In this document: positions 1 to 11,741 of the stretch, piece by piece | Layout: the number at the start of each line of letters is the position of its first letter | How positions within the stretch are numbered: position 1 is the first letter of the stretch | Source of the DNA: Malania oleifera | Lineage: Eukaryota; Streptophyta; Magnoliopsida; Santalales; Ximeniaceae | DNA length: 64,000 nt | Assembly (NCBI RefSeq): GCF_029873635.1 | Contig: NC_080421.1 | Location: forward strand, 1,736,001-1,800,000 | Direction of reading: 5' to 3' | Notes under the pieces: model-generated | What the model was told of the DNA's origin: nothing | The model's database searches: none | The model's input: only the letters and a program-made list of their open reading frames with translations | Position numbers and translations under genes: made by a program

Positions 1-587
1 ACATGGATGGACCCAAGACCCAATTAGCCTGAGCTTTTGGGTCAAATGGGTATTCGCCCATGTGTATCAAACCCACCTATAGGCTTTTCCGGTCCTAACA
101 AGTGGTATCAGAGACAATGGTTCGTAACTCTAGGTGAGCGACATCGGAAAAGTCGAGACGGAAAGCTAATTCTCCTGACGTGCTAACAGTTGAAGGACCA
201 AGTGTGTGGCTGAGGCCAATAAGGATCATCTAGGCCGCGGATGGATCCGAATAGGGTCAAGACGTGGGAGGTAGGATTGGTTTGGAGGCACGTTGAATAC
301 AATTTGAGGCACGTAAGACGCCAATGGTAAGGCCCACTTGAGCAACTGTTGGAGAATTGTCCCAGAAGGGAGATGGTTTCCGTTCAAGGGAGAGTAGGAA
401 CTCACAAGTGAGGGGGAGATTGTTGAGAATTCTACTTGTGAACTTGTCCCACATTGGAAAATTAAAGTGGATAATGGGTGCTTATATACATAGATGGACT
501 CAAGACCCAATTAGCTTGAGCTTTTGGGTCAAATTGGTGTTCACTCATGTGTATCAAGTGCCCCCATAGGCTCCTCTGGTCCTAACA
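1..587 (+). mobile_element. TRIM-like miniature LTR retrotransposon (5' end outside window)
   Basis: Positions 1-100 are the end of a 5' LTR and align without gaps to 488-587, the end of the 3' LTR, with about 15 mismatches in 100 bases. The 5' LTR ends in CCTAACA. It is followed at 103-114 by TGGTATCAGAGA, a plant initiator-tRNA-Met primer-binding site with one mismatch to the usual form. The internal part is only about 320 bp, has no credible coding potential, and ends in the purine tract GTGAGGGGGAGA at about 409-419. LTRs of about 167 bp plus a tiny non-coding interior are typical of terminal-repeat retrotransposons in miniature, which need enzymes from other elements. The LTR divergence suggests an old insertion. 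Confidence 0.85.
421..587 (+). repeat. 3' LTR of the TRIM-like element
   Basis: It starts TGTTGAGAAT directly after the purine tract and ends CCTAACA, giving TG...CA termini. The bases after it (TAAAG) would be one target-site copy, but its partner lies outside the window. Confidence 0.8.
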
Positions 588-1018
588 TAAAGAATGTAGG
601 ACACCCTTCTTCATATCATCCACATCCCACTCAAATATATATGTTTAATTTAATTTTTTACTATACTTATATGCTCTAAATCATCTAACACTCAAAAATT
701 CTTTCTTTACAAATGTAAAACTCCTATATCTTAGATAATAGTAAGTATTAAATCGTCGTTTGGGATACAAAAATCAAGAAGATTAGTAAAGTACATCAAA
801 ATTTATACTAGTTAAGCCTCCTAGCCAACTCGATTTATACCATATGAGAGTAAAATTCTTATGTCTCCACTTCCTTTTCACATTTTGATTGGATTCGAAA
901 ACGAAATATTAGGTAGTAGTCATGTGTGGCGGCAGTATTGTGTTTTTTTATGATATATCTTATAAGTTAGATATGTATTAAATTTTCTGTTTATATAATT
1001 TGGGAAATATTAAGTGTA

Positions 1019-1056
<38 letters not shown>

Positions 1057-1134
1057 TAATTTTTACTATTGAATAAATGGAACCATAAATTAGCAAATAA
1101 TTGTGTGAATATTTTAATTATGTATTAAACACTT
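588..1134. other. AT-rich spacer with an (AT)n microsatellite
   Basis: No gene or recognisable element is seen. An (AT)n run lies at about 1024-1055. Reading frames are short and of low complexity. Confidence 0.6.
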
Positions 1135-1487
1135 CAGTCATACACTGTTGTAACCTATTTCTTCCTTACTGAGAAGTGTCTCACTCTGTCGATTTACCAA
1201 TCTTTTTAGGTTTTCCAAGTGATTGAGCTTAGATAGCTTTAGGGCAGGGCTAGTTTTTGTGAGTTGGATAACAGAACATATATGTATTTAGTTTTATTTT
1301 TAATATATTTTATTTTGGTTTTGTAATATAAAGAATGAGATTGTATTTATGGGTCTGCATATATAAATATAGAACTCTGGTATTTTGTTGAGGTTACTTA
1401 ATTAATTCCGCTGCGTGAATGGCATCAGAGACGTGTGTTTGGTCTCTTAACACTCCGGGCCCCATTTGATGGGTTCGGGACACTACA
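1135..1487 (+). repeat. Truncated LTR (3' end fragment)
   Basis: The fragment carries the block CCTTACTGAGAAGTGTCTCA, then AGAACTCTGGTATTTTGTTGAGG and a GGGTTCGGGACACTACA terminus. The same order is seen at the end of the LTR at 22.2-22.56 kb. Its 5' part is missing. It is a degraded solo LTR or LTR fragment of the Ty3/gypsy type common in this window. Confidence 0.65.
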
Positions 1488-1717
1488 GATAAATTAGATG
1501 AGGAAAGGTTTTAAATTTATTCATATATGTATTTTATATACAATATAATATTAAATAAATTAATAAGCAATTAACTTGTAAGTCATAAATAACAATCATT
1601 GTCCTAAAGAAAGGATATCACCTATACCTGGGTCTTATTTATAATTTCAATTATCAATATCAATCTCTTATGTAGAGGGACATGTTTGGATTGTTGCCAT
1701 AATAATAAATAAATATA

Positions 1718-1719
1718 TA

Positions 1720-1753
<34 letters not shown>

Positions 1754-1754
1754 T
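1718..1754. repeat. (ATT)n microsatellite
   Basis: About 11 uninterrupted ATT/TTA units in AT-rich spacer. Confidence 0.9.
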
Positions 1755-2323
1755 ATGAAACTATCAAATTAGTAAGAAGAAGGTATATATATGTAGCATT
1801 GAGCTTAAAAATCTAATAAGTGAATTGACCTTTGGATGTGGTATGAGGGTTTCTTTAAGCAAAAGTTCAATAGGCTTGTATTTTATACATTCTTTAAATT
1901 TAATAGTTTAAAGTCTAAGCCCGAAAAATTAAACAGGTCAACAAGTCAAGAATCGAAATTCAAGTTAAGAACTTGCAAATCAGAATCACTTGAAGGGTGC
2001 TTCCACAATTAACCTTAGATCCCGTGTTAAATTATACGATCAAATAAGAGAGACTGCAGGCTAGTATTTTGTACATATCTTCTTTTCTTTTTTTTAAAGG
2101 AGAGAAAAGTTTAACAATCATTTTAGCAAATCTTAGTTGATGTGGTCTAATCAATTAATTTAAATTTAATAACTTGATTGATTGGTTGTAGAAAAGCCAG
2201 GATGATGCATGCACTGCAACTCAAATCTTCTTCTTCAAGTTAAAATGATTTTCTTCGTCCAATAATGCTAAAATTTAGGGTCATAATGCACTACTCAATA
2301 CCTCGGATTCTCCTTAGATAATA

Positions 2324-2328
<5 letters not shown>

Positions 2329-2391
<63 letters not shown>
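2329..2391. repeat. Compound (TA)n-(GA)n microsatellite
   Basis: A TA run of about 27 bases passes directly into a GA run of about 36 bases. Confidence 0.9.
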
Positions 2392-2393
<2 letters not shown>

Positions 2394-4076
2394 AGACAGA
2401 ATTAAGAGTTAATTCGAAAAAGAAAAAATTAGTGTACCCATCATATTCAGCACGTCAATGTGCGACTCTCAATTTACATTTTTATACATATCATAAAATA
2501 TGGTCCCATAAAATTAAAGTGGGTCCAAGATTTTTTAACATGTGAAGTCATATTCAATTGTAAGAAGCATATGTTAGTGGTTGGGTTTGCAAAGGAGTAT
2601 ATGGCCAATGAACAATCATGTTATTATAATTTTTTTACCCAATAAATAAAGGTGTTTAATAGTACACGGGTGAAATGAAAAGAGAAAGTATTATTAGAAA
2701 AAAAAAATAATTTCACTTTACTTTATTTGGTTTAATAGTAGAGAAAATGGAGACAAATCTAGAAAAAGCAAGAATAAATAAAACAAAACTCGATAAATAT
2801 TTACAATAATATCATTTAGTTTCACGTTATAAAATATTTGAGTATGTGTTGGGGCATGTTTGCTTGTGAAAATAGTTTCACCTCATTTTAAGGTTTTTTA
2901 AAATAATTATTTAAAAATTTAAAAATAAAAAAATAAATTTATTCTCCTCAATCGAGCAAGGCATTGATCTTTTTGAATGGTTTCTTCTATTTCTCCTGCA
3001 ATCCCTTTTCTCTTTCGAGTAGAGTATTTCAAATAAAATTGCGTAAAAACGATATTACAGTATTTATAATGAAATTAGGAGTGACTAAAAATTGTGAAAA
3101 ATATTAAAGCATTCCAAACACTTCAACAAAATAATTCAAATTAAAATCACTTAAAATAAAAATATAATATGGAATCATATCGAGTTCTTTCTAAACCTAG
3201 GGAAATTCGAACCTAAATTCACAATTCATATTCCAAACACAATATTATGAAAAATTAAAACAGCAAGGTTTGATATTCAATACTTAGCCCTAAATACACA
3301 TTTGCAACAATTTCCTTTTGACTTTATTTTCTTTTAATTTCATCAATAGAAGGAAAAGATAGAAATCAGTGGCTAGGATTAGGGGATGCATGAGCAAACA
3401 TGTAGGCCTCTTGCCCTTCAATCTTGGGGACAACAGCAAATTAAGGAGCCCCCCATGATCCAAATACCCTCCCAAACCATTTAAAATAGAAGTTTGTTCC
3501 ACAATTTCCACATGCATATCTTTTGCCTATATTAATAAATGTATATTATTTTTTATTTTATCAGAAGAGTAGACCGTCATGTTCAGAATGTAGGAATCGA
3601 TCCTTGACAATTTTTTAAGGGTTAAACTGTTAAAATTTGGGACTTCTGTGCTTTTGAAATTTCAGAAATTCAAATCTTAAAAGAAAAGAAGAAGCATGAA
3701 ATACATATATCATTGTACAATGTAGATTCGGTAAATAAGGTAATTTGAGGTTGTATTTGCAAATTTGGATTTCATCCGTCTATTTAGGATTTTGTACTTG
3801 TTTGAAAAAAAAATTAATATAATTTTATATTATATTTTATTCCAATACATACAATCCAAATCGAAAACCAAAACATTTACCTCTGGTTGATATTTAGCTC
3901 ATATTCAGAAGGGACTATTGAGCCCTCCAAGCACAAAGCCTCTTTTTATACATAAACAAAGCCAAGTGGGTGCCCATTTTCATAAGAGCGGATTTTGACT
4001 CTATTTATTTTCATTTTAGGTTTCAAATGAGACCTATAGATGAGGCATAAATACTTAGTATGCCCTCATTTATCTA

Positions 4077-4083
<7 letters not shown>

Positions 4084-4159
<76 letters not shown>
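4084..4159. repeat. (CT)n microsatellite
   Basis: A perfect CT run of about 76 bases, the longest dinucleotide tract in the window. Confidence 0.95.
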
Positions 4160-4160
<1 letters not shown>

Positions 4161-5636
4161 ACATTGACAATTCAATCTAATGATACATATAATACACAAA
4201 CATGGATAAATTAGAAACAATCTCAAAAAATGAAATTGAAAAGAATGGGGTTTATGAAAAAACAAAAAGAAAGAAAAAATATATGAGTTTTTTAATTAAT
4301 TTTTTTCCTGAATTCCTTATTTATTTAAACACACTTATATTAGGGGAATTTATTTAATTATTTGATTGGATTTAATAAAAATTAGAAATAGAAAAAAAAG
4401 AAAAGAAAAAAAATAAGAGGCAAGGGATACAAAACCGAGGCACAAAAAAGATGCTTTCTGTAGTAGTGTGTGTAGACATGATAATTAGTGCACATTTAGG
4501 ATATTTCAAAGTTTTATGAATACAGTCGTCCACATAACTATGTTTAGTATACTTTATGACTTCTCGAAAAAATATATATATTTTTTGCATTACATGGTAC
4601 TATTTCATATTTAAAGAAATGTAAATATGGGCGTCGTAATTGATTCTAATAAAAAAAAGATGGTTTTAAAGCTTGTTCTCTACCCAGTTTTTCTAGCCCT
4701 ACTAAAATTAGGGCTTCTTAGCCTTATAAATACCTATGGATACACATATCATCCCTTTATCCATTTCTTAATTAATATTAACCTTATAACATAGCTTAAT
4801 TGGCAAATTAAATGGCAACATTAAAGGGTATTCTTGAGCCATGTGTACTTGTTCTAGAGAAATTGCCACACACTTTTGATATTACCCTAGATCAATGGAG
4901 TTATAGCAATAGATAGGTTGCATTTTTAGGTTAAACTTTTTCATTGGATATTTATTTAATTATGACTAATATATTACCCAAGTCTCATGTGGAAGTTTTG
5001 AAATTCCAAGTATTACTATTCTAGATTGCTGAATTATTGTTCAGGGGATTACAGTTGTCATTTATTGTTTCAATTCATCACAATAGTTCAAAGACTCATA
5101 AAGACAAAAATATAGACCATGTGTAAAGAATTGTAAGATATGCTTCTTGGACCCAATCTCGCATAGAAGTATCAATTTATAAAATGATAGACGAGCCTTA
5201 TTACACTTGGAAGAAGGATATCTACATCAACAAATCGAAAGCAAAAGCTTTGTTTGAGAGAGCAAGAATAAATTAGGTCATTTAGGAGTAAGAATAATGT
5301 ACCCTAATCCTAGTTCTTGTTGTTTCTCAAACTTTTGAGGGACATTGGAATGGTTTGAGATCATTGTGTTTTCTAACCATTTGATGCCATACAATTGTTT
5401 CATTTTGATAAGACTCATGTTTATCAACTCATTTATTTATTTATTGGCTCCTTGTTTGATCATATACAAGTGCTCGATCTTAAATGATGATGCAGTTCTA
5501 GATTTGATTCATTTAATTCATTTTATATTATATGATCCCCGTCTAAGACTATGAAATGGAAAGGGAAGTGTCTAAAAGTTTTGTACTATAGAAAATTTTA
5601 ATAAATCAAATAATATAGGACACATATATATGTCAG

Positions 5637-5666
5637 CTCGCGCGAACACACAGACACGCGCTCGCG

Positions 5667-5709
<43 letters not shown>

Positions 5710-5712
5710 GTA
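5637..5712. repeat. CG/CA alternating tract ending in (CA)n
   Basis: CGCGCG and GCGCTCGCGC pieces are interspersed with CA runs and end in a perfect (CA)n of about 29 bases and TGTGTATATG. The alternating purine-pyrimidine composition is unusual against the AT-rich surroundings. Confidence 0.8.
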
Positions 5713-7999
5713 TATGAGTCGAGAGTACTACAGTTATATTGTCACATCTCGATGCTTCTGGTAAGTTTATAGATATTCTACCACAAGACATCAGGTGATG
5801 TCACCAAATGATTATTGATATGAAAATAAATATAAAACAAAATATTTGGGTCATGTCAAGTTTGAATCGTGTGGGCCTCAGTCTCCCATAAACTTTTGTA
5901 CAGGTATAATCATAAAGGAGTGAAACAACTTTAATTAGTTGCATCCAATCTTGGAAATGGACTATACATTTTAATGAGGCGGAGCATACGTATACGTATC
6001 GATGTGGGACCAAGGGGAATCTTATCAAATTTCATTTTTTATATAATTAGGTTTTGGCGTGCACATTACTATTTTGGGAAATTGTAAATATTTTTTAATT
6101 TTTTTTTTAGAAGTAAATTATTTTATTTAAGTACTTATATATTTGTAACATTTGTAATGGAAAGTTAACTTGTAATTAAAAATAGCTTTTTAGGAAGAAT
6201 AAGGGATAAATACAAAGGTTGAAAACTTGTCCCTCTTCTCTTAATTTATAGTATAAATATCACTGAATCATTCTTTTAGTTGACTTACAAACATCTCTCA
6301 CGCACCTCCAAAATTACCTTTTACTACACGTCATTATGAAAATTCTTTCCATAACATATACTTTGTTCTTACAACACATAATTAAAAATGTATTGCAAAT
6401 GAACAATTTTCAGAGAAAATCACCAATTACAAGATGTCATGTTAGCACTTGTACACACAGATTTTGTGATTGTTTCTTTTGAGAGAGAGAGAGAGGTTTG
6501 CTCAAACTTAAAGGGTATTTTGGTCTTTTGGTTGACTAGTTTATTTAATGGTTATTGCAATCCAAACATGAAAAAAAAAAATGTCACTTCAATTCAATTC
6601 AATTTTAAAACCCTAAACTACCGAACCAAAGGCATTTTAAAGGAACGTGTTCTTGATGTTCACATACTATTCGAAACCCACATGTCACATTGAAACAACA
6701 TATTTGGTGTAAGTCTCGATGACGTGCGTTTCACATTATCTTGGTGAGACCCAAAATTAATATATAACATTTTCTAATGGGTAAATTTCAAAGGTCTTTT
6801 TCTTGTGAGAAAGACAACCGTTGATGCTCTGCCCATGAATGCCACTTCACACCAAAACTAAGACAAAAAGCTTTGTGGTCATACGCTTGTGTCATTGCCC
6901 ACTGCAAATTAATTGTTAGAAGAACTAATTAAAGAAGCCCATCAGCTTAGCAATTCAGCAATCACGGCACACATGTCTATATGCATCATCCTTTTCCTCT
7001 TGACACTTTCTTTCTCTTTCACAATTATGCTAAATTAAGGAACAAGTTTTAGGGCAGATAGATGAGATGTTGTGCAAGTTATCCATTTACATTCCGTGAT
7101 GTGCCCAACATACGAATTGAAAGAGAGAAAAAAAAATCATTGAACAAAACAGGGAAGAAACAGAGTAGTAACAGAGGAATGGTATGATTGAGTAGATGAA
7201 CCACTCTGTTCGCGTGAATGCTTGGCACACTTGGTCTTCTTCTCATGAACCATCATGAAAAATCAATGCTAAACTATATGAAACTTCATTTACTTCCCAT
7301 GAATTTCTATTTTAGGTTCAACAACTCTCTTTAATAGTAATAATAATAATAATTTTATTTATTTTGTGCAATCAATAAATTTTCCCTCTTAATTAAATCT
7401 CTTTTTCCTCCTTAATATTGACCTTTTGTTTGGATAAAAATGTTGAATGTCCGTCTTTAGAGAATGCCCCAGCCGGTGGCAAATGAGTCTTATTTTTAGT
7501 TGTTTAATAGAATTACTAACTTTTTATTTATCATATATGTGATTAGATTACTTGAACATTACTCTTATAGCTTAGTACTAACCTAGTTAGCTTATATCAA
7601 AGAGAATACATTCTTAACTTACAAAGTCGTATCTAAGTTTAACAATACTGTGTGAATTTAATAACCTAACTTGTTTCTGTATCAATTAAAACATGCATGA
7701 TACTACACTGAATGAGGGTCCGACCCCATGGGTACATGTATACCCTATACTCATTCACATACATATATATACACATCGCATACGCAGCGGAAATGTTCTT
7801 TCTAATAGATTCAACGTACCATACCAGAGTCTATACATGACAAGAGTCTACACTCCAAAATATAGTACATACCTCGGGTGTCTACAAAACCCAACAATGA
7901 CAACCCAGTTACAAAAATCAGTACTTACTCAAGTACTATACGTAGCTAACAGATACCAACGCTCCCGAACGTTAGGATGCTAGTAATGACTACTCAAAG

Positions 8000-10282
8000 T
8001 GTAACACCCCAACCCCAAAAGGTCTGGGATATTAACTTTTCATCATTGATTTACAGCGGAAGTAAATAAACTCAATTATTATTAAACCAGAGCGTTAGTT
8101 ATCCATATTACAATCATTTTTTTCAAAAGAAGAAAATTACACAAACATAAATATTTGAAATCATACTAATATTTCTAATCAATCTTTATTTTTCTAATCC
8201 TCACCCGCATGCTTGCTAAGCCTGATTTCCGACATACCCTTCAGAGTTATCTGAAATAAAAATATGATTGAAGTGAGACGACGCTCAGTAAGTAAATAAG
8301 ATTATTATTAGTGTGTGGCCAAAATGAGCTTTTTAAAATTTCGTAAAACAATATTTAATACTATAACTTCAAATTTTCTTTTAGAATAAATATAAATTTA
8401 AAATTTTCTACATAAAACTTTTATCATCAATTACAACAATAAAATTTTATAATCATATACTATAACTGTTAAATTAAACTTTTAACTTTAAAACTGTAAA
8501 AATATTTAATGATAAACATACATATACTTTTCCTTATACATTTTCCTTAGATCGTCATTTAAGCACCAGAATGATCCTTTTCACGTAAACTTATATTTTT
8601 TCCTTCAAATCATCAATAACTTTGTACACGTAATTAAATATATATAAACATATATTATAAAAACCACCCTTAGGCCTATTTGCCGTAAGTTATGTTTACC
8701 CCCACGATCGGATTGTGCAGTCCGAAAACTAGACTTAGCTGACTGGCTGACCAAACTAAATCAACGTACGTAAACTTTAAGTGAGATTTTCCTTATTAAG
8801 TCCTGGTCCGGAACCAGGTGTGCACTCAAGAGAAATCCAATAATATAAATAACCACGCTGTAAACAGTGTGGGTGCACTCTGATTCGTTTAAACTTTAAG
8901 TTGCAGTACCAAACATCTGTAACTTTAAACTTTCATTGCCATATGGGGTTTTAAAATCATCTTATTATAATTTATGCAATTTAAAATAATAGAGTGAAAA
9001 TCTCATCTTTACTCATATTTTTATAAAAAATGCAACATAAAAATAAACTCATGTCACACAATTTTTGTGTTAAAATATATAAAATTATATTTTTGAATAG
9101 AAAGAAATGCTGAAAATTTACCCGAGGGGATTGGAATATTTTTTAACCCAAAAATAGATGTAAGTATATTAAAGATAGAACTGGTATAATTAAATATGCG
9201 TAAAAATAAACTTATGAAAATTTTGTGGAACTAAGTAACATAATTAAAATTTACGTACAAAATAAACTCGGGTATGAATTTAAAATAAAAAAAAGAAACT
9301 AACATAATCAAAATTTACTTACCTTCTTCCTTACAAACACTGTAACTATCTCTAAGAAATAAAATCGGAAAGAGTGGGTGATCTAGAACTTACTCAAAAA
9401 ATCTCTCTCCACACAAATTCTTTCACTCACTAATCCTTCTCTTCCTTGGAAAATTATTGTGAAAAATGAAGGTTGAAAGCTCCCTATTTATAGGAAAATT
9501 TTGGGGAAGAAATGAAATTTGTAAAAGTGTGAGAAGAGGGGTAAAATTATAGTTTTTTTAAAAATTAAAGAGTGGGCAAGGGATTGGCAAGGTATGAGTT
9601 GAGTATGGGATGGGGATGGAGGCCATGTGGGAGTGCTTGCCACCATTCCCATTAAATAAATTTTAATTAATTACTTACCTAATTAATTAATCAATTAGTT
9701 AATTAATTATTTTATTATTTTATTATTTTTCTTAATCATTATTATAATTATTATTATCATTATTATTACTTTTAAACTATTTTTAGTATTTATTTATTTT
9801 ATTATTTATTTTTTAATAAGAAATAAATTTAAATTTTGAAAACTCATGTGGGCCCCACACAACTTCGAGACCTAAATGAATCGTACGTAACTCAAATAAT
9901 CCTCATACGATTTTATGCGTCCTACATAACTTTGAGACTCGTGTAAACCTCTACATGGCTTCGGGACTCATGTGGGCCCCGCATAGGATACTCATGTTAT
10001 TATTATTTTATCATATATTTCTACAAATTATGTTAGTCAAAACATTATTTTATGTACTTATTTACCTATATAAACAGTGTCTACTCTGTTTTATCCTATG
10101 AAATTCCATTTTGACTAGGCCGACCTCTAGGGAGCGACTGAGCCGCAATGGTTTCTGAGCACTCGCTTAGACAAGGTCTTTCTTAGGCATCAAACATGGA
10201 ATCAAGGATCCCGACAGAGAAATACTTTCGTTTTAATACTAACTATTATTATTATTCATTTTTTTTTTCTTGGGTTATTACA
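8000..10282 (-). mobile_element. Solo LTR nested in the 7661-11741 LTR
   Basis: It begins TGTAACACCCCAACCCC and ends CTTGGGTTATTACA. It is flanked by CAAAG (7995-7999) and CGAAG (10283-10287), a 5-bp target-site duplication with one change. It interrupts the host LTR at a point where related LTRs read straight through (compare 49338 onward). A minus-strand TATA-like sequence (CTATTTATAGG) is at about 9483-9493, which sets the orientation. Length is 2283 bp with no coding sequence. Confidence 0.88.
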
Positions 10283-11349
10283 CGAAGGATCTGAAAAACA
10301 TTTGTATAATCGGGGTGAGACACCTCTCAGTAAAGAAGAAAACTGGTTATATCAGTGTGTGGCATACAAGTGTTATTTTGACATAAAACATAACATAATA
10401 TAGTTCTAGTATTTTTCACAATCCAGTTCCAGTACATACAATACCAAACATACAATCAGTGTCGTCACACTCGAGCATCTGATACCCTACAATAACCGAA
10501 GCCTCATAGCGATATTGTTGCTAATACGGTGTCCACTCACACCCATCAGTGTCCAGCCGAAACAAACAGACGATATTTCACACCCTCGAATATAGAGCCG
10601 GACATTCTCGCCCACGGTATTTAGTGGAGACATGGTGTTTGCCCACGATAATTAGCCGAGATGTGGCAAATTTCACAAAACCTGGAATTTGGAGCTTATG
10701 TTCCTATACCCCTCGCCTTATGGTAATTAGCCGTCACGACTGTTTCACAAAACTTGAAACATTTACATACAACAGTTTATTCCACACTTATTTGAGTTTA
10801 CAACAAATCATATCGTTTTCAATTCGAGAATACAGTTTAATACAAATACAACTACGGTCATCTCATTACTATAGTTTTATACAACATACGATTTTCCAGC
10901 AGAAATATAGATGATACCCAAAAACCCTAATTTTCTCCAAAACTATAACCCAAAAATCTCGCATTTTCACCCGATAGATTTTCCCAAATAAGTAGTCAAA
11001 ACATACAAACAATCGTAAACTACATGTTTACCGATTCCGATTTCAAAAATAACTGATATAAACAAAATCCTCTTACCTTTCCTCGAATACTAAAACACGA
11101 GCTCAACGGCTCCAAAACAACGAACTGAGGCACCAAAACCTAAACAATGAAAAACAATACTTCCTTACAATACTATTCTCTACAAATCTACCGAAAAGAA
11201 AACGAAATTAGACCCTTACCTCAATTTTGGGTCAAAACCCGAAAATCTTTGAAACGTAATTCTGATCCGCTATACTTGAAGAGATTCTCCTCCTGATCCA
11301 CGTAGCAACATCAAATCGGTTATTTCGGCAACAGATGGCCCGAAATCCT

Positions 11350-11351
<2 letters not shown>

Positions 11352-11400
<49 letters not shown>
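11352..11400. repeat. (GA)n microsatellite inside an LTR
   Basis: A perfect GA run in the transcribed leader part of the LTR. Homologous LTRs carry shorter GA/CT tracts at the same place. Confidence 0.9.
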
Positions 11401-11404
<4 letters not shown>

Positions 11405-11741
11405 TTTGGCTAATTCTTCATTAAGCAAAGTTAAAAGATATTTATAGCAAGGTTGACCCAGCCAGCCTCATCGACGAGACGGCGTCCTCGTCGACCAACC
11501 GAAGAAGGAAGTTCGTCGATATCAAAGTGAACTTGTCGACGAGCCTGAGATTTTAGGATTTCCCAAAATCCCTCAATATCTCCTTGTCTACGAGCCACTG
11601 AATCTCGTCACCGAGCTACACTAGAGACTTCGTCGAGGAGAAAAGAAGCCTCGTCGACAAGCCCTGCTAATTTTTACCTTTTTAATTTCCCTTCTCTTTT
11701 CTTGTTTATTTAATACACCTATCTCGGGTCGGGTTCTTACA

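Larger units (their letters stand above)
1488..7660. other. AT-rich intergenic region, no gene supported
   Basis: About 6 kb of AT-rich DNA. It contains microsatellites at 1718-1754 (ATT), 2329-2391 (TA then GA), 4084-4159 (CT) and 5637-5712 (CG/CA). Open frames are short and not supported by domains, codon bias or splice structure. A slightly less AT-rich patch at about 3290-3520 has a 75-codon minus-strand frame that I cannot relate to any family. Confidence 0.5.
7661..11741 (-). mobile_element. Solo LTR (Ty3/gypsy-like), minus orientation, split by an insertion
   Basis: Two blocks, 7661-7999 and 10283-11741, align collinearly to the LTRs at 48993-50779 and 54272-56113. Shared parts are AACCTAACTTGT, GAATGAGGGTCCGACCCC, CGGGGTGAGACACCTCTCAG, TATAGAGCCGGACA, a CT/GA tract and the terminus GGGTCGGGTTCTTACA. 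The left terminus (expected TGTCACGCCCCGAACCC) is missing. A TATA-like site (minus) lies at about 11438-11448, with TCGTCGACGA-type palindromes on its upstream side (11468-11665). No internal domains flank it, so it is a solo LTR or fragment. Confidence 0.85.

Noticed and set aside
3290-3517. 75-codon minus-strand frame in a less AT-rich patch
   Set aside because: The peptide has no motif I recognise, and no flanking exon or splice evidence; likely chance.
10549-10914. 121-codon frame
   Set aside because: It lies inside the solo LTR 7661-11741, and LTRs of the same family lack an equivalent frame.
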